The translations under genes and the position numbers were made by a program. 25,458 bases of DNA from an uncultured Veillonellaceae bacterium (lineage in GTDB: Bacteria; Bacillota; Negativicutes; Veillonellales; Dialisteraceae), in NCBI GenBank assembly GCA_958439155.1, contig CAUBUJ010000004.1:1-25458 (forward strand), read 5' to 3'. The notes beneath the pieces were generated by a model. That model saw only the letters and a list, made by a program, of their open reading frames with translations, ran no database searches and was not told where the DNA came from. Positions 14,302 to 20,831 of the stretch are shown piece by piece (position 1 is the stretch's first letter; each line of letters opens with the position of its first letter).

Positions 14302-15966
14302 ATGAAAAAAGGCCGTTTTTATGATGAGCTGCTGGCTCTCACCAAATCCCTCGTTTCAATTCCCAGCGTCAGTCCCTCTGCCGGCGAAAATACCATGGCA
14401 GAAACCGTCTATGACTGGATCCGGCGGGTTCCTTATTTTGAAGAATATCCGGGACAGGTCTGGATGGAACCGGTCCCGGGAGATCCGCTGGGCCGGAACA
14501 ATGTATTCGCCCTCCTCAAAGGGGCCGGCGACTCTGACCGGACAGTGATCTGCCATGGCCACCTCGATACCGTGCCCTATGAAGATTACGGAACCCTGAA
14601 AGAGAAGGCTCTTTCCTGCGATGACCTGCCGGCAGCGCTTGCCGCGCTGTCCCTCCCGGAGGATATGAAAAAGGACCTCGCTTCCGGAGAATGGCTCTTT
14701 GGGCGGGGCGCCTGCGATATGAAAAGCGGCGACGCCATCCTTATGGTTCTTCTGAAGTATCTGACAGAGCACCGCGAGCAGATGGAGGGAAATGTACTCT
14801 TCCTCTTCACCTGCGACGAAGAGGCGGAGAATAACGGCATGATGGCTGCCGTGCCGGTCATTTCAGACATTCTCATGAAAGAAGGGCTCACGCCGGTATT
14901 GGCCCTCAATAATGACTATGTAGGACCCCTCTATGAAGGGGATTCCAACCGGTATGTGTACACCGGGACCGTTGGAAAGGTGCTCGCTTCTTTCTATGTA
15001 CTCGGCGTAGAAACCCATGTGGGGCGCATTTTCGAAGGTGTATCCGCCGCGGCCATGGCGGCGCGCCTTACCGAAGCCATTGATTCCAATCCGGACCTCT
15101 CCGACAGCTGCGGCGGGGAATTCTGCCAGCCCCCGGCACTGCTCAAGCTGAAGGATATGAAGGAAGGATACAATGTACAGACCGCCAGGTCCGCCTTTCT
15201 TTACTTCAACGTGCTCCTCCATGAAAAAGAAGTCAAAACGGTGCTCACCGAATTGAAGGATATCGCCGCCCAGTCCCTGTCGTCTTATCTCGAAGAACAG
15301 GAAAAGAAATCCCGCGCTTTCTCCGCCCAGTCTGGCAGTCCCATGGTCTCCGTTCCTGATAAGCTCACCGTTCTCACTTACGATGAACTCTCTGAAAAAG
15401 CGCGCGCCGCCGGGATCGATCCGGAAAAAGAAGCGGCAGCCATCGCGGAAAAAAGCCTCTCTGAAGGCATGGACAAGAGGGAAATCGCCTGCCGCATCGT
15501 GGCAGCCCTTGCGGACGCGGTCCATCTCAGAGGCCCGGCGGCGGTACTCTTTCTGGCGCCGCCCTACTGCCCGGGCAATACCATGCGCATGGACCTTCCC
15601 CATGAAAGAAAAGCGCGCCTGTCCATCGAGCGCCTGGCGCGGGAGTGCGCGGAGGAAACGGGAGAAAAAGTGGAAGTGCGTCACTTCTTTCCATGCATTT
15701 CCGACGCGAGCTATGTAAAAATCGATGACTCCGATGAATCGGTACAGGCCATAGAGAACAATCTCCCCGCTCTTCCTTCCTTGTATCCCATTCCGATCAG
15801 GACCATCCGCCGCCTTTCCATCCCGGCGGTCAATATGGGTGTATACGGCAAGGGCGCCCATACCTGGCAGGAACGGCTCTACCTGCCTTATTCCTTCAAC
15901 ATCCTTCCTGAACTGATTTTAAACACCATTCTGGCGTTTTCCGGCGACGAAAAAGAAGAAAAATAA
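14302..15966 (+). CDS. RocB-like M20-family peptidase
   Basis: 554 residues, similar in size to RocB, a protein of the arginine-utilisation regulon in Bacillus whose precise activity is unsettled. M20 metal-site residues are visible: CHGHLDT at 84-90 (H85/H87, D89), GRGACDMKSG at 134-143 with D139, and CDEEAENNG at 171-179 with E173/E174 as the catalytic base and metal ligand. A dimerisation-like domain lies in the middle, and a GKGAHTWQERLYLPYSF segment near the end supplies the final His. It probably hydrolyses a peptide or acyl-amino acid in the cytoplasm. The start at 14302 has GGAGG five bases before it; an alternative TTG 12 codons upstream lies in the leader hairpin. It is the only plus-strand gene and a single-gene unit. 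Confidence 0.85.
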   Translation: MKKGRFYDELLALTKSLVSIPSVSPSAGENTMAETVYDWIRRVPYFEEYPGQVWMEPVPGDPLGRNNVFALLKGAGDSDRTVICHGHLDTVPYEDYGTLKEKALSCDDLPAALAALSLPEDMKKDLASGEWLFGRGACDMKSGDAILMVLLKYLTEHREQMEGNVLFLFTCDEEAENNGMMAAVPVISDILMKEGLTPVLALNNDYVGPLYEGDSNRYVYTGTVGKVLASFYVLGVETHVGRIFEGVSAAAMAARLTEAIDSNPDLSDSCGGEFCQPPALLKLKDMKEGYNVQTARSAFLYFNVLLHEKEVKTVLTELKDIAAQSLSSYLEEQEKKSRAFSAQSGSPMVSVPDKLTVLTYDELSEKARAAGIDPEKEAAAIAEKSLSEGMDKREIACRIVAALADAVHLRGPAAVLFLAPPYCPGNTMRMDLPHERKARLSIERLARECAEETGEKVEVRHFFPCISDASYVKIDDSDESVQAIENNLPALPSLYPIPIRTIRRLSIPAVNMGVYGKGAHTWQERLYLPYSFNILPELILNTILAFSGDEKEEK

Positions 15967-15983
15967 CCTTCCATTTTCTAAGA

Positions 15984-16034
15984 GCAATGAAAAACACAGA
16001 CTCCGCTTCGAGCAGAATCTGTGTTTTTCATTGC
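15984..16034. terminator. Bidirectional terminator between the RocB-like gene and murB
   Basis: A 17-bp perfect stem (15984-16000 with 16018-16034) built from an A tract, ACACAGA and the matching U tract. It serves the plus-strand gene ending at 15966 and the minus-strand murB ending at 16041. Confidence 0.9.
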
Positions 16035-16040
16035 CTTGAT

Positions 16041-16967
16041 TTACCGTTCCTGGGCAACGCCGTCGCCGATGATGCGCACATCGAGAGGAATGTGGACGTT
16101 GAATTTTTCCTGTACCCGTCTCTGTACTTCATGGAGTACGGCGAGCACTTCCGCGCAGGTCGCTTTACCGTTATTCACCACAAAGTCCGGGTGCTTGGTC
16201 GAAACCTGGGCGTCTCCGATGGAGAATCCAATGAGGCCGCAGTCCTTGATCATCGGCCCTACATGGTATCCCGGCGGACGGAGGTACATGGTACCGGCGC
16301 TTCTCTTGTCGAGAGGCTGCTTCGTCCTGCGGGAGAGCTGGTGCTCATCCATGGCCCGCTTGATTTCGTCCGCATTGCCGTGGGACAGATGGATCTTCAC
16401 GCCGAGGATGATGTCCCCATTGTGCATGAAGAGACTGTCGCTGTCGCCGTAATGAAGGTCATCCCATCCATAGACCTTTTCTTCTTTGCCGTCACGGGTG
16501 ACAGCGCGCACGCTTTCCACCACTTTTTTCATATCGCCGCCGTAGCCGTTGGCGTTCATGAAAGCAGCGCCGCAGATGGTGCCGGGAATGCCTACCGCCC
16601 ATTCCATGCCTTTCAGCTGATTCTTCCAGGCCAGGCGGGATACGGCTCCGGTAGCGGCGCCGCCGGAAGCGATGATCCAGTCCCCGTCGCACATGAGCTC
16701 CGGTTTCATCCGCTGCATGCACACGGTGATGCCCCGGATCCCCTTGTCGCTCACCAGGCAGTTCGAGCCGCCGCCGATCACAGTGACCGGTACGCCCCCT
16801 TCCGCTGCGCGGCGAAGTACCTTGATGAGACCCGCTTCGGTGGTGGGCGTCACAAATACATCGGCCGGCCCGCCGATGCCGTAGGTGGTGTGGCGGCTCA
16901 TGGGCTCATCCACGCGGAATTCCCGTTCCGTCAGGATTCCTTCAAAGAAAGTTTTCCAATCCGTCAT
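16041..16967 (-). CDS. murB: UDP-N-acetylenolpyruvoylglucosamine reductase (MurB), unusual active site
   Basis: 308 residues. MurB reduces UDP-GlcNAc-enolpyruvate to UDP-MurNAc with NADPH and FAD in cytoplasmic peptidoglycan synthesis. FAD-binding features are RHTTYGIGGPADVF (25-38) and VIGGGSN (63-69), followed by GIPGTICGAAFMNANGYGG (126-144). The substrate loop SAGTMYLRPPGY (223-234) followed by VSTKHPDFVVN marks a type II MurB. The residue equivalent to the catalytic serine (E. coli Ser229) is Thr226, and the one equivalent to the catalytic glutamate (E. coli Glu325, in the EVRxIG motif) is Asp296 (DVRIIG). Both changes are conservative, so activity is plausible but unproven. The ATG overlaps the ylbF-family stop as ATGA. 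Confidence 0.93.
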   Translation of the reverse strand: MTDWKTFFEGILTEREFRVDEPMSRHTTYGIGGPADVFVTPTTEAGLIKVLRRAAEGGVPVTVIGGGSNCLVSDKGIRGITVCMQRMKPELMCDGDWIIASGGAATGAVSRLAWKNQLKGMEWAVGIPGTICGAAFMNANGYGGDMKKVVESVRAVTRDGKEEKVYGWDDLHYGDSDSLFMHNGDIILGVKIHLSHGNADEIKRAMDEHQLSRRTKQPLDKRSAGTMYLRPPGYHVGPMIKDCGLIGFSIGDAQVSTKHPDFVVNNGKATCAEVLAVLHEVQRRVQEKFNVHIPLDVRIIGDGVAQER

Positions 16968-17320
16968 TTTTTATCCAGCTCCAATACATCCATACCCTGC
17001 ATCATGGCGTCGCCCACGATTTTCTGCAGATCCCCGGCGACCTGCTGCCACCGGATAAAGGCCTGCAGGTATTCCTGGGCTGCCCCATTGTTGCTCACCA
17101 TCACCGCCAGTTCCTGCAGATGCTGGTAAGCCTTTTCATCCTCTTTCTGCCCGGCCATTTTCGCGTAATCTGACTTCATCTGCGCCATGAGGTATTCCTT
17201 GACCAGTTTCTTCGCGTCTTCATTGCCTTTGAGCGCCTCGCCGGCTGCCTTGAGGCGTTTCATTTCCTCTGAATCCCTGATCGCGTTGGCCAGTTCATAA
17301 GCCTTATCATAGGTATTCAT
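16964..17320 (-). CDS. YlbF/YmcA family protein
   Basis: 118 residues, almost entirely helical, in the YlbF/YmcA (Com_YlbF) family. The N-terminus (YDKAYELANAIRDSEEMKRL) and the central FIRWQQVAGDLQKIVGD stretch fit the family. In Bacillus the YlbF-YmcA-YaaT complex modulates RNase Y and affects competence, sporulation and biofilm; whether that holds here is unknown. The start lies 14 bases inside the end of trmL with GGGAG six bases before it, and the stop overlaps murB, so trmL-ylbF-murB is one translationally coupled unit. Confidence 0.85.
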   Translation of the reverse strand: MNTYDKAYELANAIRDSEEMKRLKAAGEALKGNEDAKKLVKEYLMAQMKSDYAKMAGQKEDEKAYQHLQELAVMVSNNGAAQEYLQAFIRWQQVAGDLQKIVGDAMMQGMDVLELDKK

Positions 17321-17813
17321 GATTAACTCCCTTCTTAAACAAGCGCCCGCTTTCCTCCAGCAAGTGGGGAAAACCCTGCTGCCGGAGCGCTTCCATGGCG
17401 ACGATCGCCACGGCGTTGGACAAATTTAAAGACCGCGCTTCCTCAATCATGGGAATGCGGATGCAGTCTTCCTTGTGCGCAAGAAGCAATGATTCCGGAA
17501 GTCCTTTCGTCTCCTTGCCGAAGACGAGCACATCCTCCTTCTGGAAGGATACTTCGCTGTACGCGCGGACCGCCTTGGTGGTATTGAAATAAAAATGATG
17601 CCCTGCGAGCATGCTTACCACCGATTCATAATTTTCATGCACATGAAGATCGAGCAGATCCCAGTAGTCCAGACCGGCCCGTTTCAAATGCTTGTCATCA
17701 ATGGAAAACCCGAGAGGCTTCACCAGGTGGAGCGTCAAATGCTCTGCCGCGCAGAGGCGGGAAATATTTCCGGTATTTCCCGGAATTTCCGGTTCCACCA
17801 GGACGATATGCAT
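17307..17813 (-). CDS. trmL: tRNA (cytidine/uridine-34-2'-O)-methyltransferase TrmL
   Basis: 168 residues, the full length for this SPOUT methyltransferase, which methylates the ribose of the wobble base of tRNA-Leu using S-adenosylmethionine. Motifs: EPEIPGNTGNISRLCAA (7-23), VFGKETKGLPE (97-107) and IPMIEEARSLNLSNAVAI (120-137), the last two forming the knot that binds the cofactor. The start at 17813 is chosen because AAGGAG precedes it and the protein then begins MHIVLVEPEIPGN as in homologues; eight extra upstream codons have no ribosome site. First gene of the trmL-ylbF-murB unit. Confidence 0.93.
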   Translation of the reverse strand: MHIVLVEPEIPGNTGNISRLCAAEHLTLHLVKPLGFSIDDKHLKRAGLDYWDLLDLHVHENYESVVSMLAGHHFYFNTTKAVRAYSEVSFQKEDVLVFGKETKGLPESLLLAHKEDCIRIPMIEEARSLNLSNAVAIVAMEALRQQGFPHLLEESGRLFKKGVNHEYL

Positions 17814-17882
17814 AGCTTCTCCTTCCGCAGATTTCATAGGCTGCCGTTACAAGGGCATACGATTTAAAAAATACCAGTAAAA

Positions 17883-17891
17883 ATTATAACA
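17883..17891 (-). promoter_or_regulatory. Extended -10 promoter of trmL-ylbF-murB
   Basis: Minus strand TGTTATAAT, a perfect TATAAT with the extended TGn, about 70 bases before trmL. The -35 region is weak (TGCAGG at 17 bases). Confidence 0.65.
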
Positions 17892-17914
17892 TAAACAGGC
17901 CTGCCCTGCACGGC

Positions 17915-18316
17915 TCAAAAATAATCGCCATATCGGCTGCGGTAGCGCTCGTCCATTTCCTCTTCATCATAGACTTTGAAGGTCTTCACTTTCTGCCCTT
18001 CATAGGAGATCTGGTAGATCACCCCTGTGTCCATGCCGCTCACCGGGATGCGGTATGTATTGGGATAGCCTCTCACTTCCTGCGGGACCGGGGCTCCTGT
18101 CATATGGAGCCCGTCATTGAACGTAAAAGGCGGATGGGCGCTGTCAAAACGGAGGGGATCGGTCACGGCCGCTGCCAGAGGCTCGTCCATGACCACCTCT
18201 ACCGTAAGGAAATCCACAGCGATCACCGATTCTATTTTATTCGCCCACGCATGGCTTCCTGCCATACACAGAAGTGCCGCCAGGAAAACAGCGGTCTTTT
18301 TCTTTATCTGCATCAT
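17915..18316 (-). CDS. Small secreted hypothetical protein
   Basis: 133 residues. I do not recognise a family. The N-terminus is a clear signal peptide: a lysine-rich start, a hydrophobic core VFLAALLCMAG, and a cleavage site SHAWA|NK near residue 26. The mature part (about 107 residues) looks beta-rich, with YRIPVSG and GVIYQISYEGQKVKTF strands, and has an acidic/tyrosine-rich tail (EEEMDERYRSRYGDYF). GGGAG lies before two adjacent ATG codons, so the start could be one codon later. Its own promoter (18351-18380) makes it a single-gene unit. It may be periplasmic or exported; there is no lipobox. Confidence 0.75.
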   Translation of the reverse strand: MMQIKKKTAVFLAALLCMAGSHAWANKIESVIAVDFLTVEVVMDEPLAAAVTDPLRFDSAHPPFTFNDGLHMTGAPVPQEVRGYPNTYRIPVSGMDTGVIYQISYEGQKVKTFKVYDEEEMDERYRSRYGDYF

Positions 18317-18350
18317 CCCATCTCCCTTCTGATATTGCTTCTTATTAGAA

Positions 18351-18380
18351 ATAATATTGGTTCTGCGCTATCTCTGTCAA
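18351..18380 (-). promoter_or_regulatory. Promoter of the small secreted protein gene
   Basis: Minus strand TTGACA (18375-18380), an 18-base spacer, then TATTAT (18351-18356), about 35 bases before the gene. Confidence 0.75.
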
Positions 18381-18412
18381 GATTTGCGGGCAGAGTTTCT
18401 TTTTTATTCAAC

Positions 18413-18435
18413 AAAAAAAGCCCCGTAAGGAGCTT
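18413..18435 (-). terminator. Rho-independent terminator of rplS
   Basis: Minus strand AAGCTCC-TTAC-GGGGCTT followed by a run of Ts (7-bp stem with one G-U pair), 12 bases after the rplS stop. Confidence 0.88.
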
Positions 18436-18447
18436 TTCCTGTATGGA

Positions 18448-18789
18448 TTACTTTCTTTCTTTGATTCTTGCAGCCTTGCCGGAGAGTCCGCGCAGGTAGA
18501 AGAGTTTCGCCCGGCGTACAATGCCGTGACGCTTCACTTCGATCTTTTCCAGTCTCGGGGAATGAACGAAGAAGGTTCTTTCTACGCCGACACCGTAGGA
18601 AATACGGCGAACGGTGAAGGTTTCGCGAAGGCCAGCATGTTTTCTTGCGATAACCACGCCTTCAAATACCTGGACACGTTCTGTTTTGCCTTCCACGACC
18701 TTCACATGTACGCGGACGGTGTCGCCAGGACGGAACGCAGGAATGTCATTTCTGAGCTGTTCTTTTTCGAGTGTTTCGATAATATTCAC
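18448..18789 (-). CDS. rplS: 50S ribosomal protein L19
   Basis: 113 residues, normal for L19, which sits at the 30S-50S interface. It starts VNIIETLEKEQ and contains FRPGDTVRVHVKVVEGKTERVQVFEG and YGVGVERTFFVHSP, all diagnostic. The start is GTG at 18789, preceded by AAGGAGGA; the frame is open further upstream to an ATG at 18873, but that would add 28 residues not found in L19. Single-gene unit with its own promoter, leader and terminator. Confidence 0.96.
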   Translation of the reverse strand: MNIIETLEKEQLRNDIPAFRPGDTVRVHVKVVEGKTERVQVFEGVVIARKHAGLRETFTVRRISYGVGVERTFFVHSPRLEKIEVKRHGIVRRAKLFYLRGLSGKAARIKERK

Positions 18790-18858
18790 GATCTTTTCCT
18801 CCTTACTCACAGGACATTCATGCCGATCGCTTGTGGCAGAGGACTGTCCAGACATACG
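18790..18858 (-). promoter_or_regulatory. rplS leader with stem-loop (candidate L19 leader)
   Basis: The transcribed leader of about 69 nt can fold: GGACA (18845-18849 on minus) pairs with TGTCC (18812-18816), enclosing TGCC/GGCA (18835-18838 with 18821-18824). Firmicute rplS genes often carry an autoregulatory L19 leader; whether this is a member needs a covariance search. Confidence 0.4.
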
Positions 18859-18863
18859 AAGGT

Positions 18864-18892
18864 ATTGTATCACTTATAGAGAAAAATAGCAA
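18864..18892 (-). promoter_or_regulatory. Promoter of rplS
   Basis: Minus strand TTGCTA (18887-18892), a 17-base spacer ending in TGA, then TACAAT (18864-18869), an extended -10. Confidence 0.7.
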
Positions 18893-18959
18893 CGGGAAAA
18901 ATTGTGAAAGACCCAAATGCTCCGCCCCGGTCAAATGGCTGGCGCATGGGCTGCTGCCC

Positions 18960-19748
18960 TCATTTTCCCTTGTAGACGGGCTTCCTTTTTTCAAGGAAAG
19001 CCCGTACGGACTCAGCGAAATCATCGGAACGGAAAGCATGGTACATGGTCTCCCGCTCTGTCCCCGCCAGGTATTCTTCCAAATCCTGGTAATTGACGGC
19101 GGTATTCTGCTTTTTGGCGAGTTCATACGCTTTGAGGGGCCCGTCAGCGAGATGCCTGGCGTAGGAAAGCGCCTCATCCAGTACTTTCCCGTCATCGGCC
19201 ATGCAGGTAATGAGGTGCAGGTCAGTCAGCATTCCTGCATCCAATACAGGATGTTCCACACAGATTTCCAGGGCTTTCCGCGCGCCCACTGCTTTGGACA
19301 AGAGGTACATCCCTCCTGCATCAGGGGCCAGACCGATTTTTGTAAACGGCTCAGACAGCTTGATCGTGCTGTCGGCTATGATAAAATCAGAGGCCAATGC
19401 CAGGTTTGCCCCGCCGCCGGCCGCATGGCCCTGGACCGCAGCAATAACAAGCTTCTGCATCTGCTTGATATAGAGGATAAGACGGTTCACATGAAGCAGG
19501 ATATTGTCCAAGTTTTCATAGGACCGGCTTTCGATCTGCCGGTGGAAAAATTCCATGTCGCCTCCTGCAGAAAAAGCGCGTCCCTTGCCGCCGATGACGA
19601 TGACCTTTACTTCCTCATTCTTTTCAAATCCTTTGAGCGCTTCCAGCAGAGCATCATCCATTGCCAGATTCAGAGGATTCAGCCTGTCCGGATCATTCAT
19701 CAAGATGACGCCGATCCCCTCTTCCACATAGGTACATACCAAGTCCAT
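18960..19748 (-). CDS. Enoyl-CoA hydratase/isomerase (crotonase) family protein, PaaG-like active site
   Basis: 262 residues, the usual crotonase length. The oxyanion-hole segments FSAGGD (59-64) and GHAAGGGANLA (107-117) are intact. The two glutamates of true enoyl-CoA hydratases are not present: the first position is Asn115 and the second is Phe135. Instead, FTKIGLAPDAGG (135-146) with Asp143 resembles PaaG-type and other isomerases in the superfamily, so an isomerase acting on an acyl-CoA is more likely than a hydratase. The substrate cannot be read from sequence. The ATG has a strong AAAGGAGGA site. It stands alone between rplS and the structured interval; no clear terminator follows. Confidence 0.82.
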   Translation of the reverse strand: MDLVCTYVEEGIGVILMNDPDRLNPLNLAMDDALLEALKGFEKNEEVKVIVIGGKGRAFSAGGDMEFFHRQIESRSYENLDNILLHVNRLILYIKQMQKLVIAAVQGHAAGGGANLALASDFIIADSTIKLSEPFTKIGLAPDAGGMYLLSKAVGARKALEICVEHPVLDAGMLTDLHLITCMADDGKVLDEALSYARHLADGPLKAYELAKKQNTAVNYQDLEEYLAGTERETMYHAFRSDDFAESVRAFLEKRKPVYKGK

Positions 19749-19781
19749 GGTCCTTCCTCCTTTTGTTTTAATGTTATTTTT

Positions 19782-19790
19782 ATTTTAGCA
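19782..19790 (-). promoter_or_regulatory. Extended -10 promoter of the crotonase gene
   Basis: Minus strand TGCTAAAAT, about 34 bases before the gene, with TTGCTT 18 bases upstream as a possible -35. The surrounding DNA is very A/T rich. Confidence 0.55.
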
Positions 19791-20003
19791 AAAAAGGAAA
19801 AACAAAAGCAATCAAAAAGCAAGCGCTTCGCCGGTGCAGAAACAAAAACAGGAAAATTACATTCATTTCTGATTTCCATGCTAACCAAATGTACTGTTTT
19901 TGAATGTTAATTGATGAAAGAGGAAAATGGTCCGTATGGCGGGCGCGCAGAAAGATCTTACCGCTTTAGGCCATGGGCGTACTAGTCGCCCGCTTCCGAT
20001 TTC

Positions 20004-20044
20004 CCTGCCGGTCTTCCAGAGGCATGCACCTGGAAGGTGGCAGG
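20004..20044. repeat. Inverted repeat (hairpin)
   Basis: CCTGCC (20004-20009) pairs with GGCAGG (20039-20044), and CTTCCAG (20013-20019) with CTGGAAG (20030-20036), around a 10-base loop. It is followed on the plus strand by an A-rich tract, which reads as T-rich upstream of the hairpin on minus, so it is not a simple plus-strand terminator. Confidence 0.65.
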
Positions 20045-20078
20045 AAACCAGCTGGCAAAAAACAAAGCAAGAAAAAAG

Positions 20079-20232
20079 AAAAAGAAGCCCTCCCATGACT
20101 TCATCCGTGACCAATAGAGCAATGCGGGCACACTGCACGAAATGTGGAGATTCGGAGCGATCCGTTTCAATGCAGATCTGCCATTGCTGCGCGGCTGCAG
20201 AGTCACAGCCCATGAAGCGGGGGCTTCTTTTT
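20079..20232. repeat. 154-nt rod-like foldback, candidate structured RNA
   Basis: A 12-bp perfect outer stem (20079-20090 with 20221-20232) encloses a nested series: 20099-20104/20212-20217, 20107-20111/20202-20206, 20118-20123/20183-20188, 20127-20130/20179-20182, 20133-20137/20171-20175, 20139-20142/20165-20168 and 20153-20156/20161-20164. On the plus strand the tip is a GCGA tetraloop of GNRA type, which favours a plus-strand RNA. The overall shape recalls 6S-type RNA, but I could not match conserved sequence, and no clear promoter adjoins it. Confidence 0.5.
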
Positions 20233-20275
20233 CGTGCACACAAAAGCCGCCTGCCAGGCCCTCCTGCCAATCAAG

Positions 20276-20319
20276 AATCCCCGGTTCGGGAAGAGAAAGC
20301 TCCTCCCGAACCGGGGATT
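20276..20319. terminator. Strong GC-rich hairpin, possible plus-strand terminator
   Basis: A 16-bp perfect stem (20276-20291 with 20304-20319; AATCCCCGGTTCGGGA) with a 12-base loop, followed on plus by TTTTCC counting the last stem bases. The U run is short. It could end a plus-strand transcript covering the foldback, or be a backup terminator for suf. Confidence 0.5.
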
Positions 20320-20351
20320 TTCCATACACTCTGTGATGGGCCGCATGCATC

Positions 20352-20385
20352 AAAAAGCGTACCGCCTCCATGCAGTACGCTTTGA
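20352..20385 (-). terminator. Rho-independent terminator of the suf operon
   Basis: Minus strand AAAGCGTAC/GTACGCTTT (20375-20383 with 20354-20362) followed by Ts, starting five bases after the sufU stop codon. Confidence 0.85.
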
Positions 20386-20387
20386 TC

Positions 20388-20831
20388 TTATTTCGTCCGG
20401 TTCAGTTCCTTTTCGAGAGCCAATTCAAGGGTGTGCCACCCGAGAACGGCGCATTTCACCCGCACCGGAAGTTTGGAAATATCTTTGAGGGAAATGGCCG
20501 CTTCCAGTTCTTCCAGCTGGCTGTCATCGGTGACCTTCCCGCGGATCATGTCGAGAAAGAGGTGGACCAGACGGAGCGCTTCTTCCACAGACCGCCCCTG
20601 AAGGAGCTCGGCCATCATCGCCGTCGATGCCTGGCTGATGGCACAGCCGCTGCCGGTATAGGCCAGGTCTTCAATGACTCCGTCTTTGAGCTTCACCTCA
20701 ATGGTAATGTCATCGCCGCAGTTGGGATTGTGACCATGCTCGGACAGGGTAGGCGCGTCCATATGGCGCTTGTTCGTTTTGTCCTTATTGTATTCGAGAA
20801 TCAAATCTGTATAGAGCTGCTGCAGGTCCAT
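20388..20831 (-). CDS. sufU: SufU-type sulfur-transfer protein (IscU-like)
   Basis: 147 residues, normal for SufU. The zinc/sulfur-relay ligands are present: C38 and D40 in NPNCGDD, C63 in GSGCAIS, and C127 in VKCAVLGW. The insertion between the second and third ligand sites is typical of SufU as opposed to IscU. In Gram-positive Suf systems it accepts sulfur from the SufS cysteine and passes it to SufBCD. Its ATG overlaps the sufS stop (TGATG). Last gene of sufCBDSU, followed directly by a terminator. Confidence 0.95.
   Translation of the reverse strand: MDLQQLYTDLILEYNKDKTNKRHMDAPTLSEHGHNPNCGDDITIEVKLKDGVIEDLAYTGSGCAISQASTAMMAELLQGRSVEEALRLVHLFLDMIRGKVTDDSQLEELEAAISLKDISKLPVRVKCAVLGWHTLELALEKELNRTK

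Larger units (their letters stand above)
19749..20387. other. Gene-free interval rich in inverted repeats
   Basis: 639 bases without a convincing gene. It holds the crotonase promoter at its left end and then inverted repeats at 19939-19993 (GCGGGCG/CGCCCGC), 20004-20044 (CCTGCC/GGCAGG around CTTCCAG/CTGGAAG), 20079-20232 (long foldback), 20276-20319 (16-bp stem) and the sufU terminator. Open frames here lack ribosome sites and family resemblance. Confidence 0.75.

Noticed and set aside
19815..19833. A catabolite-repression (cre-like) site around AAGCGCTT upstream of the crotonase gene
   Set aside because: Only the central bases match; the outer TG and CA positions do not.
20079..20232. Firm identification of the foldback as 6S RNA or SRP RNA
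   Set aside because: The shape is compatible with 6S, but I could not match conserved bases or find a promoter; the SRP GGAA-loop core is absent.
19915..20320. Interval considered as RNase P RNA, because of GAGGAAAA and CAGAAAG...TACCGC strings
   Set aside because: The conserved order and the GGAAAGTCCGGGC core are missing, and the spacing does not fit.
20097..20385. Plus-strand frame with CTKCG and CHCC, like a zinc ribbon
   Set aside because: It runs through the foldback, the 16-bp hairpin and the suf terminator, and has no ribosome site; the cysteines look coincidental.
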